Source: JBGSUZ01 sp964404895
GTDB taxonomy: Bacteria > Bacillota > Clostridia > Peptostreptococcales > Acidaminobacteraceae
Direction of reading: 5' to 3'
Assembly (NCBI GenBank): GCA_964404895.1
Contig: CAYOLV010000005.1
Location: 62,001 to 126,000, forward strand
Length of the DNA: 64,000 bases
Below are positions 1-8,161 of this stretch, in pieces (position 1 is the stretch's first letter; each line of letters starts with the position of its first letter). Under the pieces are notes generated by a model. The model worked only from the letters and a program-made list of their open reading frames with translations. It did not search any database and was not told the DNA's origin. Position numbers and translations under genes: made by a program.

Positions 1-848
1 GACATTTCCTTGGAAATGCCATTGAACTGTGCAGTATTATCAATGCCAAGAGCGGCAAATGTACAGAAGACTGCAAATTCTGCGCTCAATCGGCTCACTA
101 CTCTACCGACGTGGAAACTTACGACTTAATAGCTTACCCGCCTATTTTGTCTATGGCAAAAGAAAATCAACTGGCAGGGGTTCACCGCTTTTCATTGGTC
201 ATGAGTGGCCGCGGTATTGAAGAAGCCGATCTCCTTCAGACCTTAGACTACTATGATCAGTTGTCTAACGACTGCAACCTCTCCCTTTGCGCCTCTCTTG
301 GCATTATTGACGAGACCGCTTTAAGCCGACTTAAAAATGCAGGGGTTCAAATGTATCACCACAACCTTGAAGCTGGCTCCCAATTCTATAAGACCCTATG
401 CACCACCCATACTTTTGAAGAACGGATAGAGACCCTTATTGCCGCTAAAAAAGCGGGGCTAAAGCTCTGTTCAGGGGGCATTATTGGCATGGGAGAAAGC
501 TGGGAAGATCGAATGGATTTGATTTTCACCTTGAGAGATTTAGAGGTGGTTTCAGTCCCTGTAAATATTCTAAACCCTATTCTCGGGACGCCTTTTGAAA
601 AAGTTCCGAAACTCAGTCAGGGCGAAATTCTGAAAACCATTGCCCTCTTTAGATGGATTCACCCCACTGCCGATATACGCTTAGGTGGAGGTCGCCATTT
701 ACTAGACGCTGCAGGTCGTCTTGCCTTTTCAAGCGGAGCTAGCGCCACAATCACAGGCAACTACCTGACGACTACAGGACAAGACCTGAAAGGCGACCTT
801 TCTATGTTTGAAGCTCTAAAACTGCCTTTAGAACTCAGGAAAATTTAA
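1..848 (+). CDS. bioB: Biotin synthase, radical SAM (5' end cut off by window edge)
   Basis: Catalyses the sulfur insertion that converts dethiobiotin to biotin, the last step of biotin synthesis, in the cytoplasm. The reading frame is already open at base 3 and ends at the TAA at 846-848, giving 281 residues; the family is usually about 320-350, so roughly the first 45-60 residues lie outside the window. The radical-SAM CxxxCxxC motif is visible as CTEDCKFC around bases 60-83, followed by AQSAHY. Further family signatures are YHHNLEAG, LCSGGIIGMGE and IRLGGGR, the last containing the arginine that ligates the [2Fe-2S] cluster in characterised BioB. The GTG at 111 is an internal valine codon and not a start. 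No intrinsic terminator is obvious after the stop. Identification is secure from motifs; operon partners upstream cannot be seen. Confidence 0.95.
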   Translation, partial: HFLGNAIELCSIINAKSGKCTEDCKFCAQSAHYSTDVETYDLIAYPPILSMAKENQLAGVHRFSLVMSGRGIEEADLLQTLDYYDQLSNDCNLSLCASLGIIDETALSRLKNAGVQMYHHNLEAGSQFYKTLCTTHTFEERIETLIAAKKAGLKLCSGGIIGMGESWEDRMDLIFTLRDLEVVSVPVNILNPILGTPFEKVPKLSQGEILKTIALFRWIHPTADIRLGGGRHLLDAAGRLAFSSGASATITGNYLTTTGQDLKGDLSMFEALKLPLELRKI

Positions 849-856
849 TCATATTT

Positions 857-886
857 TTGAATATTTTTACGGGTTTGGGGTATATA
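857..886 (+). promoter_or_regulatory. Possible sigma-A promoter for the HesB-like gene
   Basis: TTGAAT (857-862) and TATATA (881-886) are separated by 18 bases in the gap between bioB and the next gene. The region is very AT-rich, so the match is weak; other hexamers could serve. Confidence 0.3.
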
Positions 887-951
887 TGTGATAACATAAT
901 ATATTATCAATTTTGCAGAACACCTGCCTATTATAGTAAGGGAGTGATTTT

Positions 952-1254
952 ATGAAAGTCATCTTAAGCCCAGAAGTAGAAGAATATCTACGCAATAAGC
1001 ACAAAGAAGTTGTGGAAGTCTTCGTAGAAAGAACTTACTACACCCATATGATGGAGAGCGTCGCCCACACAGAAATCAAGTATGGTGCACCTCGTACCGC
1101 TGTTCAAGATCAATTCACACTTTTCGAAGTGGATGGCTTTAAAGTTTACATCGCAAATGAACTACTCGACGAAAAACAGGATATCTTCTTCCACCTCGAC
1201 AAATTCTTAGGCATTAAATACATTGATGTTGATGGCGTTAAACTTCACCATTGA
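952..1254 (+). CDS. HesB-like small protein without Cys/Sec (100 aa)
   Basis: Function unknown. The start is well fixed by AAGGGAG eight bases upstream of the ATG. The protein begins MKVILSPEVEEYL and ends with a beta-rich stretch (FHLDKFLGIKYIDVDGVKL), the layout of HesB/IscA-like small proteins and of the 'CC/Se motif' (seleno)protein family. It has no cysteine at all, so it cannot bind an iron-sulfur cluster as IscA does. It has the same length and arrangement as the selenoprotein encoded at 46743-47045 (short beta N-terminus, YL at residues 12-13, central loop, FxVDGFKVYI-type strand, C-terminal LxKxLG segment), so I read the two as divergent paralogs; this is an inference from eye alignment. 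The gene has its own terminator-like hairpin overlapping the 3' end of the convergent kinase gene (17-base overlap of the two reading frames). Confidence 0.75.
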   Translation: MKVILSPEVEEYLRNKHKEVVEVFVERTYYTHMMESVAHTEIKYGAPRTAVQDQFTLFEVDGFKVYIANELLDEKQDIFFHLDKFLGIKYIDVDGVKLHH

Positions 1255-2653
1255 CAGACACCTGTACCCTAGGGAGGGTCACTTCCATGGAAGTCCCCTC
1301 TCCTAGGGTACTTTTTATGTCTAACTTTCCGTTATGGGCTTTGACAATCTCCTCGCAAATCGCAAGCCCCAGCCCTAAATGAGCTCCTGAATGCTTACCC
1401 TTATAAAACCGTTCTTTTACAAGGGGCAGTTCGGTTTCAGAAATGCCTATGCCACTGTCTTTGACTTCAAGGTGTAAGAAGCCTTCCATTTCATAGGCAA
1501 AAACCTCAATTAGCCCTTTTTCAGGGGTAAACTTAATGGCATTGTCAATCAAGTTGATCAATAACTGTTTTATACGCTGAGAATCAATGCCCCAAATTAA
1601 ATCTGCACTGACAACCTCCAACAACTGGATTTCTTTTTTTGAAGCCTTAGGCCTCAAGGTCTGTAGAGTGGCTTGAATCAAAGGCTTTATCGGCACTTCT
1701 CCAATCTCAAAACTCATCTCAATGGCCATCATCCTTGAAAAATCTAACAATTCTTCTACCATCCACTGTAACCGTGTACTTTCTTCCACAATCACACTAA
1801 ATCCCTCTTCTAACTCTTCAGACCCTTTAGTGTACATGGGATCGTTTAAGGTTTCAGCCCAGCCTCGAATAGAGGTCAGCGGAGTTCTTAACTCATGGGA
1901 AACCGATGAGAACATCCTATTTTTCTGATCCTCTCTCTTTAAAATCTCTTCCGACAAATGATTAATAGCGTCAGATAACTCTCCAATTTCGTCGTCATAT
2001 TCCCGTTTGGCTTTAACTGAAAAATCTCCTTTACTCATGCGCCGAGTCACTTTGATCAAATTCTGTATGGGTGTCGTCACGGTATCTGCTAGCACATAAG
2101 CACCTATACTGGTGACCACTACCACAAATAGACCCATGGCAATAAAGTAAACCACCATCTTCTTAATTTGCAAATCTACAGCACCTAAAGGCGCTACTAA
2201 CCTGAGCACCCCCGCAACTCTACCTTCTTTTATAATCGGTTCGCTTAAAGTCATGACTTTTCTATCATTTAAAAATCGACCCTTCCATTTGCCACGTTGT
2301 CCGCCTAGGGCTTTTTCAATGTCAGGAGTCACATTATTTTCTTGTTGCCACTCCCCACTGCTACAAAGGATTAACACTCCCGCCTCATTATATACTTGAA
2401 CTTCATAATGGGTACTTTTGCTGAATAAATCTGTATTTTGTGCAAAGATTTTTTCCAAACTGCCTTGGTCATACACCCTATAAAGATTTTCAAGAGTGGT
2501 ACGGCTCTGCCCTTCTAACTGCTCTTCTACCTGATGGTAAAAAAATTGACCAGAAAAACCAATGATCAAAAATTCAAAGAGTATGACACTGAGCACGATT
2601 AAAACTACATAATACAAGGAGAATTTATCTCTGATTTGTTTCATGAGACCCAT
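1238..2653 (-). CDS. Membrane sensor histidine kinase
   Basis: Autophosphorylating sensor kinase of a two-component pair. The 471 residues contain an N-terminal membrane segment (about 13-34), an extracytoplasmic sensor region (about 35-160), a second membrane segment (about 166-190), a HAMP linker, and a HisKA domain with the phospho-accepting histidine at 253 in SSVSHELRTPLTS. These are followed by the HATPase domain with N-box LIDNAIKFTPE, G1 DSGIGIS and G2 GLGLAI. The start ATG at 2653 lies 29 bases inside the response-regulator gene; a second in-frame ATG at 2644 follows GGATGG and is an alternative. Overlap with the regulator indicates translational coupling. The signal sensed is unknown; the upstream VCBS-like secreted protein in the same operon may act in the same pathway. 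The codons for the final residues form a terminator for the opposite strand. Confidence 0.93.
   Translation of the reverse strand: MGLMKQIRDKFSLYYVVLIVLSVILFEFLIIGFSGQFFYHQVEEQLEGQSRTTLENLYRVYDQGSLEKIFAQNTDLFSKSTHYEVQVYNEAGVLILCSSGEWQQENNVTPDIEKALGGQRGKWKGRFLNDRKVMTLSEPIIKEGRVAGVLRLVAPLGAVDLQIKKMVVYFIAMGLFVVVVTSIGAYVLADTVTTPIQNLIKVTRRMSKGDFSVKAKREYDDEIGELSDAINHLSEEILKREDQKNRMFSSVSHELRTPLTSIRGWAETLNDPMYTKGSEELEEGFSVIVEESTRLQWMVEELLDFSRMMAIEMSFEIGEVPIKPLIQATLQTLRPKASKKEIQLLEVVSADLIWGIDSQRIKQLLINLIDNAIKFTPEKGLIEVFAYEMEGFLHLEVKDSGIGISETELPLVKERFYKGKHSGAHLGLGLAICEEIVKAHNGKLDIKSTLGEGTSMEVTLPRVQVSVNGEV
1264..1316 (+). terminator. Intrinsic terminator inside the kinase 3' coding end
   Basis: GTACCCTAGG at 1264-1273 pairs with CCTAGGGTAC at 1302-1311, with further pairing inside (CACTTCC/GGAAGT), followed by TTTTT at 1312-1316. 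It serves the plus-strand gene ending at 1254 and at the same time encodes the last residues of the minus-strand histidine kinase. Confidence 0.8.
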
Positions 2654-3359
2654 CCTTTACCCCAACTTGTTCATCAAGGTGCCATTTATAACCCGTTCCC
2701 CAAACTGTTTCAATGGGTTGAACGCCTTCATCCGTTTCTAATTTAACACGTATTCTCCGAATATAAACATCTACCACCTTGGGATCCCCTTCATAGTTGA
2801 GTCCCCATATCCGATTCAGGAGCTCATCTCTGCTAAAAGCCTTACCCGGGTTCTCCATCAAGAGATGGAGCATGGCAAATTCTGTTGGTGAAACGCTAAC
2901 CAATCGCTTATGATTGAAAAACTCGTGCGCGACCAAATCCAATCTGTACGGACCAATCTCTAGAGGAACAGCTTCAAGGCGGTCCTCCTCCGGCGATATT
3001 CTTCGCAATAAGGCGTCTATTCGCATTTTAATTTCTCTCACATCACAAGGTTTCACACAGTAATCATCTGCACCAGATAAAAAGCCTTCCGCTTTTTCAT
3101 CCATTAAGGATTTTGCGGTGAGCATGATAATCCCCATGGCAGGATCTAAGGCTTTTAGCTGTTTGCAAACAGTAAACCCATCAACCCCAGGCAGCCCCAC
3201 ATCTAAAAGCACTACACTGGGTCTTTCCCATTCTGCCTTACGATAGCCTTCTTCACCGCTATCTGCCTCAATGACAGCGTAGCCTGCATTTTTTAGGCTC
3301 AATTGAAGGTACCGTCTAATATTGGTTTCATCTTCGATAATCAATACTTTTTTATTCAT
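2625..3359 (-). CDS. OmpR/PhoB-family response regulator
   Basis: DNA-binding response regulator of 244 residues, partner of the kinase encoded immediately downstream. The receiver domain shows the acidic pair in VLIIEDE, the phosphoacceptor aspartate in VVLLDVGLPGVDG, the conserved T in IIMLTAK and K in DDYCVKPCDV. The C-terminal winged helix (about 130-230) has the typical SPTEFAMLHLLMENPGKAFSR-type segment and VVDVYIRRIRVK. The ATG at 3359 is chosen because it follows AGGGG and starts exactly at the receiver fold; an upstream extension of the open frame to 3476 overlaps the preceding gene and has no family similarity. The gene is 10 bases after the VCBS-like gene and overlaps the kinase by 29 bases, so all three should be co-transcribed. 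Confidence 0.95.
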   Translation of the reverse strand: MNKKVLIIEDETNIRRYLQLSLKNAGYAVIEADSGEEGYRKAEWERPSVVLLDVGLPGVDGFTVCKQLKALDPAMGIIMLTAKSLMDEKAEGFLSGADDYCVKPCDVREIKMRIDALLRRISPEEDRLEAVPLEIGPYRLDLVAHEFFNHKRLVSVSPTEFAMLHLLMENPGKAFSRDELLNRIWGLNYEGDPKVVDVYIRRIRVKLETDEGVQPIETVWGTGYKWHLDEQVGVKDGSHETNQR

Positions 3360-3369
3360 GGTCTGACCC

Positions 3370-4212
3370 CTAACGGATATATGTTCTATAAGATGCTTCA
3401 ACGCACTGCCACTTACCATCTTTGTAACTGAGAACGCTGTCCACATGGGAAAGTCGCTCAATGTTGTTAACTCCAATCAGCCGTTGGCTCCCTAACAATT
3501 CTGATATGCCATCTCCATCTATGTCTTGAGCCTCTAAACTGCCAAAGGGATATCCAAATATTTCATTAGTAGTTCCCTGTTCCCCTTGATCTCCTATATA
3601 GGTTCCGTCGGCTTTATAAACTTGATGCTCTAAGTAAAAAGCTTTTTTACCTTTAAAATCAATCTTGAAGGAAGTTTGAATAGGTGCGACTTCTACTAAC
3701 GCCTGAAAACCGTCTATGTACTTGCCCGTTATTTTTAAACCCTCTGCAATATCAGTTGTGAAAATATTGACAGCACTGTTTTGGTTAAAATCTAAAATTG
3801 CATAACTAGAATAGCCCCCGGAACCCCCTGTGTCCGCACCTAAAAAGACTTCTGGTTTTTGATCCCCTGTAAAATCTGTCAGGGCATAGATCTGAGGTTC
3901 ATAACCGCTGAACTCTACTAATTGGCTCCGTTTAACGGCGCTAGTTTCTCCATCGATTAGAGCAACTTGAATATCTTGCACATAAATCTCTACTTTGTTC
4001 TCTTTTTTGCCATAGATTACCAAAGTATCTGTCGCTCCATCTTCGTTGTAATCAAAATTTCGAATCCCCTCCACGGTATAACCCGAAGCCATTTTTAGCT
4101 GTTGAGCCGCTTTTTCGGTTTCACTAGGATCTGCAAAAACCCAACTGGATGCCCAACCGACGATTGTAAATATAATAGCTATGGAAACCAAAACCCATCT
4201 CCGTCTGTTCAT
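3370..4212 (-). CDS. Secreted VCBS/FG-GAP-like protein, first gene of a two-component operon
   Basis: Exported protein of 280 residues with unknown function. It has a basic N-terminus (MNRRRW), a hydrophobic stretch at about 6-26 and a likely signal-peptidase site after VFA. The mature part carries aspartate-rich FG-GAP/VCBS-type motifs that may bind calcium: DYNEDGATD, LTDFTGDQKPE and DIDGDGISE. The central GADTGGSGGYSSY segment is shared with the secreted protein at 48398-49249, so the two are paralogs. The ATG at 4212 is preceded by GGGTGG; a GTG 18 bases upstream in the same frame has no better site. Being first in an operon with a response regulator and kinase, it could be a ligand-binding accessory to that system or one of its outputs; the sequence does not decide. 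Confidence 0.8.
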   Translation of the reverse strand: MNRRRWVLVSIAIIFTIVGWASSWVFADPSETEKAAQQLKMASGYTVEGIRNFDYNEDGATDTLVIYGKKENKVEIYVQDIQVALIDGETSAVKRSQLVEFSGYEPQIYALTDFTGDQKPEVFLGADTGGSGGYSSYAILDFNQNSAVNIFTTDIAEGLKITGKYIDGFQALVEVAPIQTSFKIDFKGKKAFYLEHQVYKADGTYIGDQGEQGTTNEIFGYPFGSLEAQDIDGDGISELLGSQRLIGVNNIERLSHVDSVLSYKDGKWQCVEASYRTYIR

Positions 4213-4293
4213 TTGAATACCACCCTTCACGCTTATTGTATACCCTTATTGTATTCAAATTATTAGGAAAGAGGGTTTCAAAAAGGTTAACGA

Positions 4294-4337
4294 TAAAAAA
4301 AAGGGCCACCCCGACACATTTGTCGAGATGACCCTTT
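4294..4337 (-). terminator. Intrinsic terminator of the PFOR gene
   Basis: On the minus strand AAGGGTCATCTCGACA pairs with TGTCGGGGTGGCCCTT around 4301-4336 and is followed by eight T residues. It lies 36 bases after the PFOR stop codon. Confidence 0.9.
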
Positions 4338-4372
4338 GGTAAATTATTTAATAGGCAATTTAGAAATACGGT

Positions 4373-7300
4373 TTAGTATTCCATTTTAGCCATTCTGACA
4401 TAACCTTTGTATCTATCAGCAGCTTCAGCAGCAGCTCTTGCGTAAAGTTCGTCAGCGATTTCTGGGAACTCGTGCTTAAGAGTTGTGTAACGTGCTTCGC
4501 CCATGATAAATGCATTGAAGTCTGTTGAAGGTTCTTTAGAATCTAATGTGAATGGATTCTTACCTTGCTCTTTAAGCTCAGGGTTGAATCTCCATAAGTG
4601 CCAGTAACCTGACTCTACGGCTTCCTTAGTTCTGTTTTGTGTTCTTCCCATACCGTCTTTGATACCGTGGTTGATACAAGGTGCGTATGCGATGATCAAT
4701 GATGGACCATCGTATGCTTCCGCTTCAAGAAGAGCCTTCATGAATTGGTTTTTATCAGCGCCCATAGCAACTTGTGCAACGTATACGTAGCCGTAAGTTG
4801 CAGCAATCATACCAAGGTCTTTTTTCTTCACTTTCTTACCAGAAGCAGCAAACTTAGCGATTGATGCTGTTGGTGTTGCTTTAGAAGATTGGCCACCAGT
4901 GTTTGAGTAAACTTCTGTATCGAATACGAGAACGTTTACATTTTCACCAGATGCAAGAACGTGGTCAAGACCGCCGAAGCCGATATCGTACGCCCAACCG
5001 TCGCCACCAAGAATCCATTGTGATTGCTTGATGAGGTAGTCTTTGTTGTTTTTGAAGAATGTGAGAAGTTCTGCAGCTTTACCGTCTGCTTTAGTGTCTA
5101 ACACTTTAAGAACTTCTGGTGCTACTGCTTTAGAAGCATTGCCATTTTCCATGCTTTCAAGCCATTTTGTCATTGCAGCTGTTACGTCTGCAGAAACATT
5201 AAGGCCGATGAGCTCGTTAGCAGCTGCTGCCATTTGTGTTCTGATGGCTTTTACGCCAAGAGTCATACCAAGACCGAACTCAGCATTATCTTCGAAGAGG
5301 GAGTTAGCCCAAGCAGGACCTTTGCCTTCAGCGTTCTTAGTGTAAGGTGTTGCAGGAGCCGAACCACCCCAGATTGAAGAACAACCTGTTGCATTGGCGA
5401 TCATCATTCTATCACCGTAAAGTTGTGTTACAACTTTGATGTAAGGTGTTTCACCACAACCTGCGCATGCGCCTGAGAACTCGAAGAGTGGTTGTGCGAA
5501 TTGGCTGCCCTTAACTGTGTTAAGCGGCATGAAGCTGTCTTTAACAGGAAGTGTCACAAGATAATCCCAGTTAGGAATCTCTGTACCCACTTGTGACTCT
5601 AACGGTTCCATAACCAAAGCTTTGTTCTTAGCAGGACAGATGTCTGCACAGTTACCACAACCAGCACAGTCAAGTGGTGTCACTTGAATTTTGTATTGGA
5701 GGTGCTCCATGCCTTTACCCATTGCTTTGATTGTCTTCATGTCAGCAGGTGCATTCTTCATTTCTTCTTCAGTCATTAAGAATGGTCTGATTGCTGAGTG
5801 AGGACATACAAATGAACATTGGTTACATTGAATACAGTTTTCTGATTTCCAACATGGAACGTTTACAGCGATACCACGTTTTTCGTAAGCTGCAGAACCT
5901 GCATCAAATGTACCGTCTTCTCTGCCGAGGAATGTAGAAACAGGAAGATCGTCGCCTTTTTGTGCGTTGATTGGCATTAAGATTTTAGAAATGAACTCTG
6001 GAACTTCTTTAGCAGCTACTGGAGCAGCATCTACTGCAGTTGCCCAAGAAGTAGGTACGTTTACAGCAACGAGTTTTTCGATACCGTAATCTACTGCTTG
6101 GTAGTTCATGTTGACGATCTTATCGCCTTTTTTGCCGTATGTTTTGTAGATAGATTCTTTAAGGTAAGTCACAGCGTCTTCGAGTGGAATAACATCAGCC
6201 AACTTGAAGAATGCAGATTGCATGATCATGTTGATTCTGTTGCCAAGACCGATTTCAGCTGCAAGGTCTGTACCGTTAAGTGTGAAGAATTTGATTTCGT
6301 TTTTAGCGATGTAGTTCTTCATTTTAGCAGGTAAGTTTGCTTCAACTTCTTCTTGGTTCCAAGTACAGTTAAGTACGAAAGTACCACCTTTTTTAAGGCC
6401 TTTAAGAAGATCGTATTGGTTCACGTAAGATTGGTTGTGGCAAGCGATGTAGTCTGCTTCGTCAATCAAGTAAGTTGATTGAATTTTTTCTTTGCCGAAT
6501 CTTAAGTGAGATACAGTAATCCCGCCTGATTTTTTAGAGTCGTAAGAGAAGTAACCTTGTGCATAAAGGTCAGTTTTGTCACCGATGATTTTGATGGCTG
6601 ATTTGTTAGCGCCAACAGTACCATCTGAGCCAAGACCCCAGAATTTACATCTTACTGTACCTGGTTTTTCTGCAACGATTTTTTCAGAAGCATCTAAAGA
6701 AAGGTGAGTCACATCATCATTGATCGCGATTGTGAAACCATTTTTAGGTGCAGCTGATGCAAGATTTACATACACAGCTTTGATTTCTGAAGGAGTTGTG
6801 TCTTTTGAACCAAGACCGTATCTGCCGCCGATGATCATTGGCGCATTTTCTTTGCCGTAGAAAGCACTTCTAATGTCAAGGTAAAGTGGTTCGCCAATTG
6901 CACCTGGCTCTTTAGTTCTGTCAAGAACACAGATTTTTTTAACTGTCTTAGGCATAACTTCTAACATATATTCAGGAGCGAATGGTCTGTAAAGTCTTAC
7001 TTTGATAAGACCCACTTTTTCGCCTCTAGCATTCAAGTAGTCAATTGTTTCTTCGATTGCTTCACAAACAGAACCCATTGCGATGATGATGTTTTCAGCA
7101 TCTGGTGCACCGTAGTAGTTAAATGGCGCGTAGTCTCTGCCAGTGATTTTGCTGATATCTTTCATGTAGTCTGCTACAACTGCAGGAACTGCATTGTAGA
7201 AACTGTTACAAGCTTCTCTAGCTTGGAAGAAGATATCTGGGTTTTGAGCAGTACCTCTAGTTACAGGATGCTCTGGGCTGAGTGCCGCATTTCTGAATGC

Positions 7301-7906
7301 GTTAAGGGCATCTCTGTCAACAAGTTTAGAAAACTCGTCGTACTCGATTGCTTCAATTTTTTGAATTTCGTGTGATGTTCTGAAACCGTCAAAGAAGTGA
7401 ACGAAAGGAATTCTTGATTTGATTGCAGCAAGGTGAGCTACACCGCCAAGGTCCATAACTTCTTGAACTGAACTAGATGCTAAGAATGCAAAACCAGTTT
7501 GTCTTGCTGCCATAACGTCTGAGTGGTCACCGAAGATGTTAAGAGCATGTGAAGATACGCAACGCGCTGATACGTGGAACACGCCTGGAAGAAGCTCACC
7601 AGCAATTTTGTACATGTTAGGAATCATAAGGAGAAGACCTTGTGAAGCCGTGAATGTCGTTGTTAAAGCACCTGCTTGAAGTGAACCGTGAACTGCACCA
7701 GCAGCACCCGCCTCTGATTGAAGCTCAGTAACTTGTACTTCTTGACCGAAGATATTCTTTTTGCCGTAAGCAGCCCATTCGTCTACGAGTTCTGCCATTG
7801 TTGATGATGGGGTAATAGGATAAATTGCTGCAACGTCTGTAAATGCATAAGAAACGTATGCGGCAGCCGTATTACCATCCATGGTTTTCATTACTTTTTT
7901 AGCCAT
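4373..7906 (-). CDS. nifJ: Pyruvate:ferredoxin (flavodoxin) oxidoreductase, single chain
   Basis: Oxidises pyruvate with CoA to acetyl-CoA and CO2 and passes two electrons to ferredoxin or flavodoxin; cytoplasmic and oxygen-sensitive, central to fermentation. The 1177 residues match the fused homodimeric PFOR length. Domains in order: the N-terminal domain with YPITPSSTMAE (about 30-45); the transketolase C-like and gamma-type domains; the 2x[4Fe-4S] ferredoxin insert with CIQCNQCSFVCP (about 685-700) and CAGCGNCADICP (about 745-760); and the C-terminal TPP-binding domain with CAGCGETPY (about 815), GDGWAYDIG (about 970) and SNTGGQSS (about 1005). The start ATG at 7906 follows AGGAGG; an upstream in-frame ATG at 7936 precedes that ribosome site and is not used in homologues. 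It is monocistronic between its own promoter and terminator. Flavodoxin from 47247 is a plausible alternative electron acceptor under iron limitation. Confidence 0.98.
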   Translation of the reverse strand: MAKKVMKTMDGNTAAAYVSYAFTDVAAIYPITPSSTMAELVDEWAAYGKKNIFGQEVQVTELQSEAGAAGAVHGSLQAGALTTTFTASQGLLLMIPNMYKIAGELLPGVFHVSARCVSSHALNIFGDHSDVMAARQTGFAFLASSSVQEVMDLGGVAHLAAIKSRIPFVHFFDGFRTSHEIQKIEAIEYDEFSKLVDRDALNAFRNAALSPEHPVTRGTAQNPDIFFQAREACNSFYNAVPAVVADYMKDISKITGRDYAPFNYYGAPDAENIIIAMGSVCEAIEETIDYLNARGEKVGLIKVRLYRPFAPEYMLEVMPKTVKKICVLDRTKEPGAIGEPLYLDIRSAFYGKENAPMIIGGRYGLGSKDTTPSEIKAVYVNLASAAPKNGFTIAINDDVTHLSLDASEKIVAEKPGTVRCKFWGLGSDGTVGANKSAIKIIGDKTDLYAQGYFSYDSKKSGGITVSHLRFGKEKIQSTYLIDEADYIACHNQSYVNQYDLLKGLKKGGTFVLNCTWNQEEVEANLPAKMKNYIAKNEIKFFTLNGTDLAAEIGLGNRINMIMQSAFFKLADVIPLEDAVTYLKESIYKTYGKKGDKIVNMNYQAVDYGIEKLVAVNVPTSWATAVDAAPVAAKEVPEFISKILMPINAQKGDDLPVSTFLGREDGTFDAGSAAYEKRGIAVNVPCWKSENCIQCNQCSFVCPHSAIRPFLMTEEEMKNAPADMKTIKAMGKGMEHLQYKIQVTPLDCAGCGNCADICPAKNKALVMEPLESQVGTEIPNWDYLVTLPVKDSFMPLNTVKGSQFAQPLFEFSGACAGCGETPYIKVVTQLYGDRMMIANATGCSSIWGGSAPATPYTKNAEGKGPAWANSLFEDNAEFGLGMTLGVKAIRTQMAAAANELIGLNVSADVTAAMTKWLESMENGNASKAVAPEVLKVLDTKADGKAAELLTFFKNNKDYLIKQSQWILGGDGWAYDIGFGGLDHVLASGENVNVLVFDTEVYSNTGGQSSKATPTASIAKFAASGKKVKKKDLGMIAATYGYVYVAQVAMGADKNQFMKALLEAEAYDGPSLIIAYAPCINHGIKDGMGRTQNRTKEAVESGYWHLWRFNPELKEQGKNPFTLDSKEPSTDFNAFIMGEARYTTLKHEFPEIADELYARAAAEAADRYKGYVRMAKMEY

Positions 7907-7967
7907 CGAATATTTGCCTCCTAACCTAGTTTTCATTACACCTATTTTGTATACCGTTTACAAGCTT

Positions 7968-7996
7968 AGTATAGTATACAATATACACTTCGTCAA
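7968..7996 (-). promoter_or_regulatory. Sigma-A promoter of the PFOR gene
   Basis: Reading the minus strand, TTGACG (7996-7991) and TATACT (7973-7968) are separated by exactly 17 bases. Transcription would begin near 7961, giving a leader of about 55 bases before the ATG at 7906. A GTATAC palindrome sits in the spacer right against the -10 box (7974-7979), and others at 7949-7954 and 8101-8106 flank the promoter and may be operator sites. The rest of 7997-8161 is AT-rich and shows no gene. Confidence 0.85.
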
Positions 7997-8161
7997 TCAC
8001 AATGTGTACCTGCATACAATTGTTAATTTTAACCCAATCCTTTAGCATGAACCTCTAGATGCCATTTTGTTTGTGCAATTATCCTACAATTACCGATTGT
8101 GTATACAAAATACGATTGTTTTTTTATAAATATTCACAGAACCCATTGAATTATGAAATTT

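Noticed and set aside
8016..8040. Rex operator upstream of PFOR (TTGTTAATTTTAAC)
   Set aside because: Half-site spacing is two bases too short and the right half ends in CCC; not a convincing Rex site.
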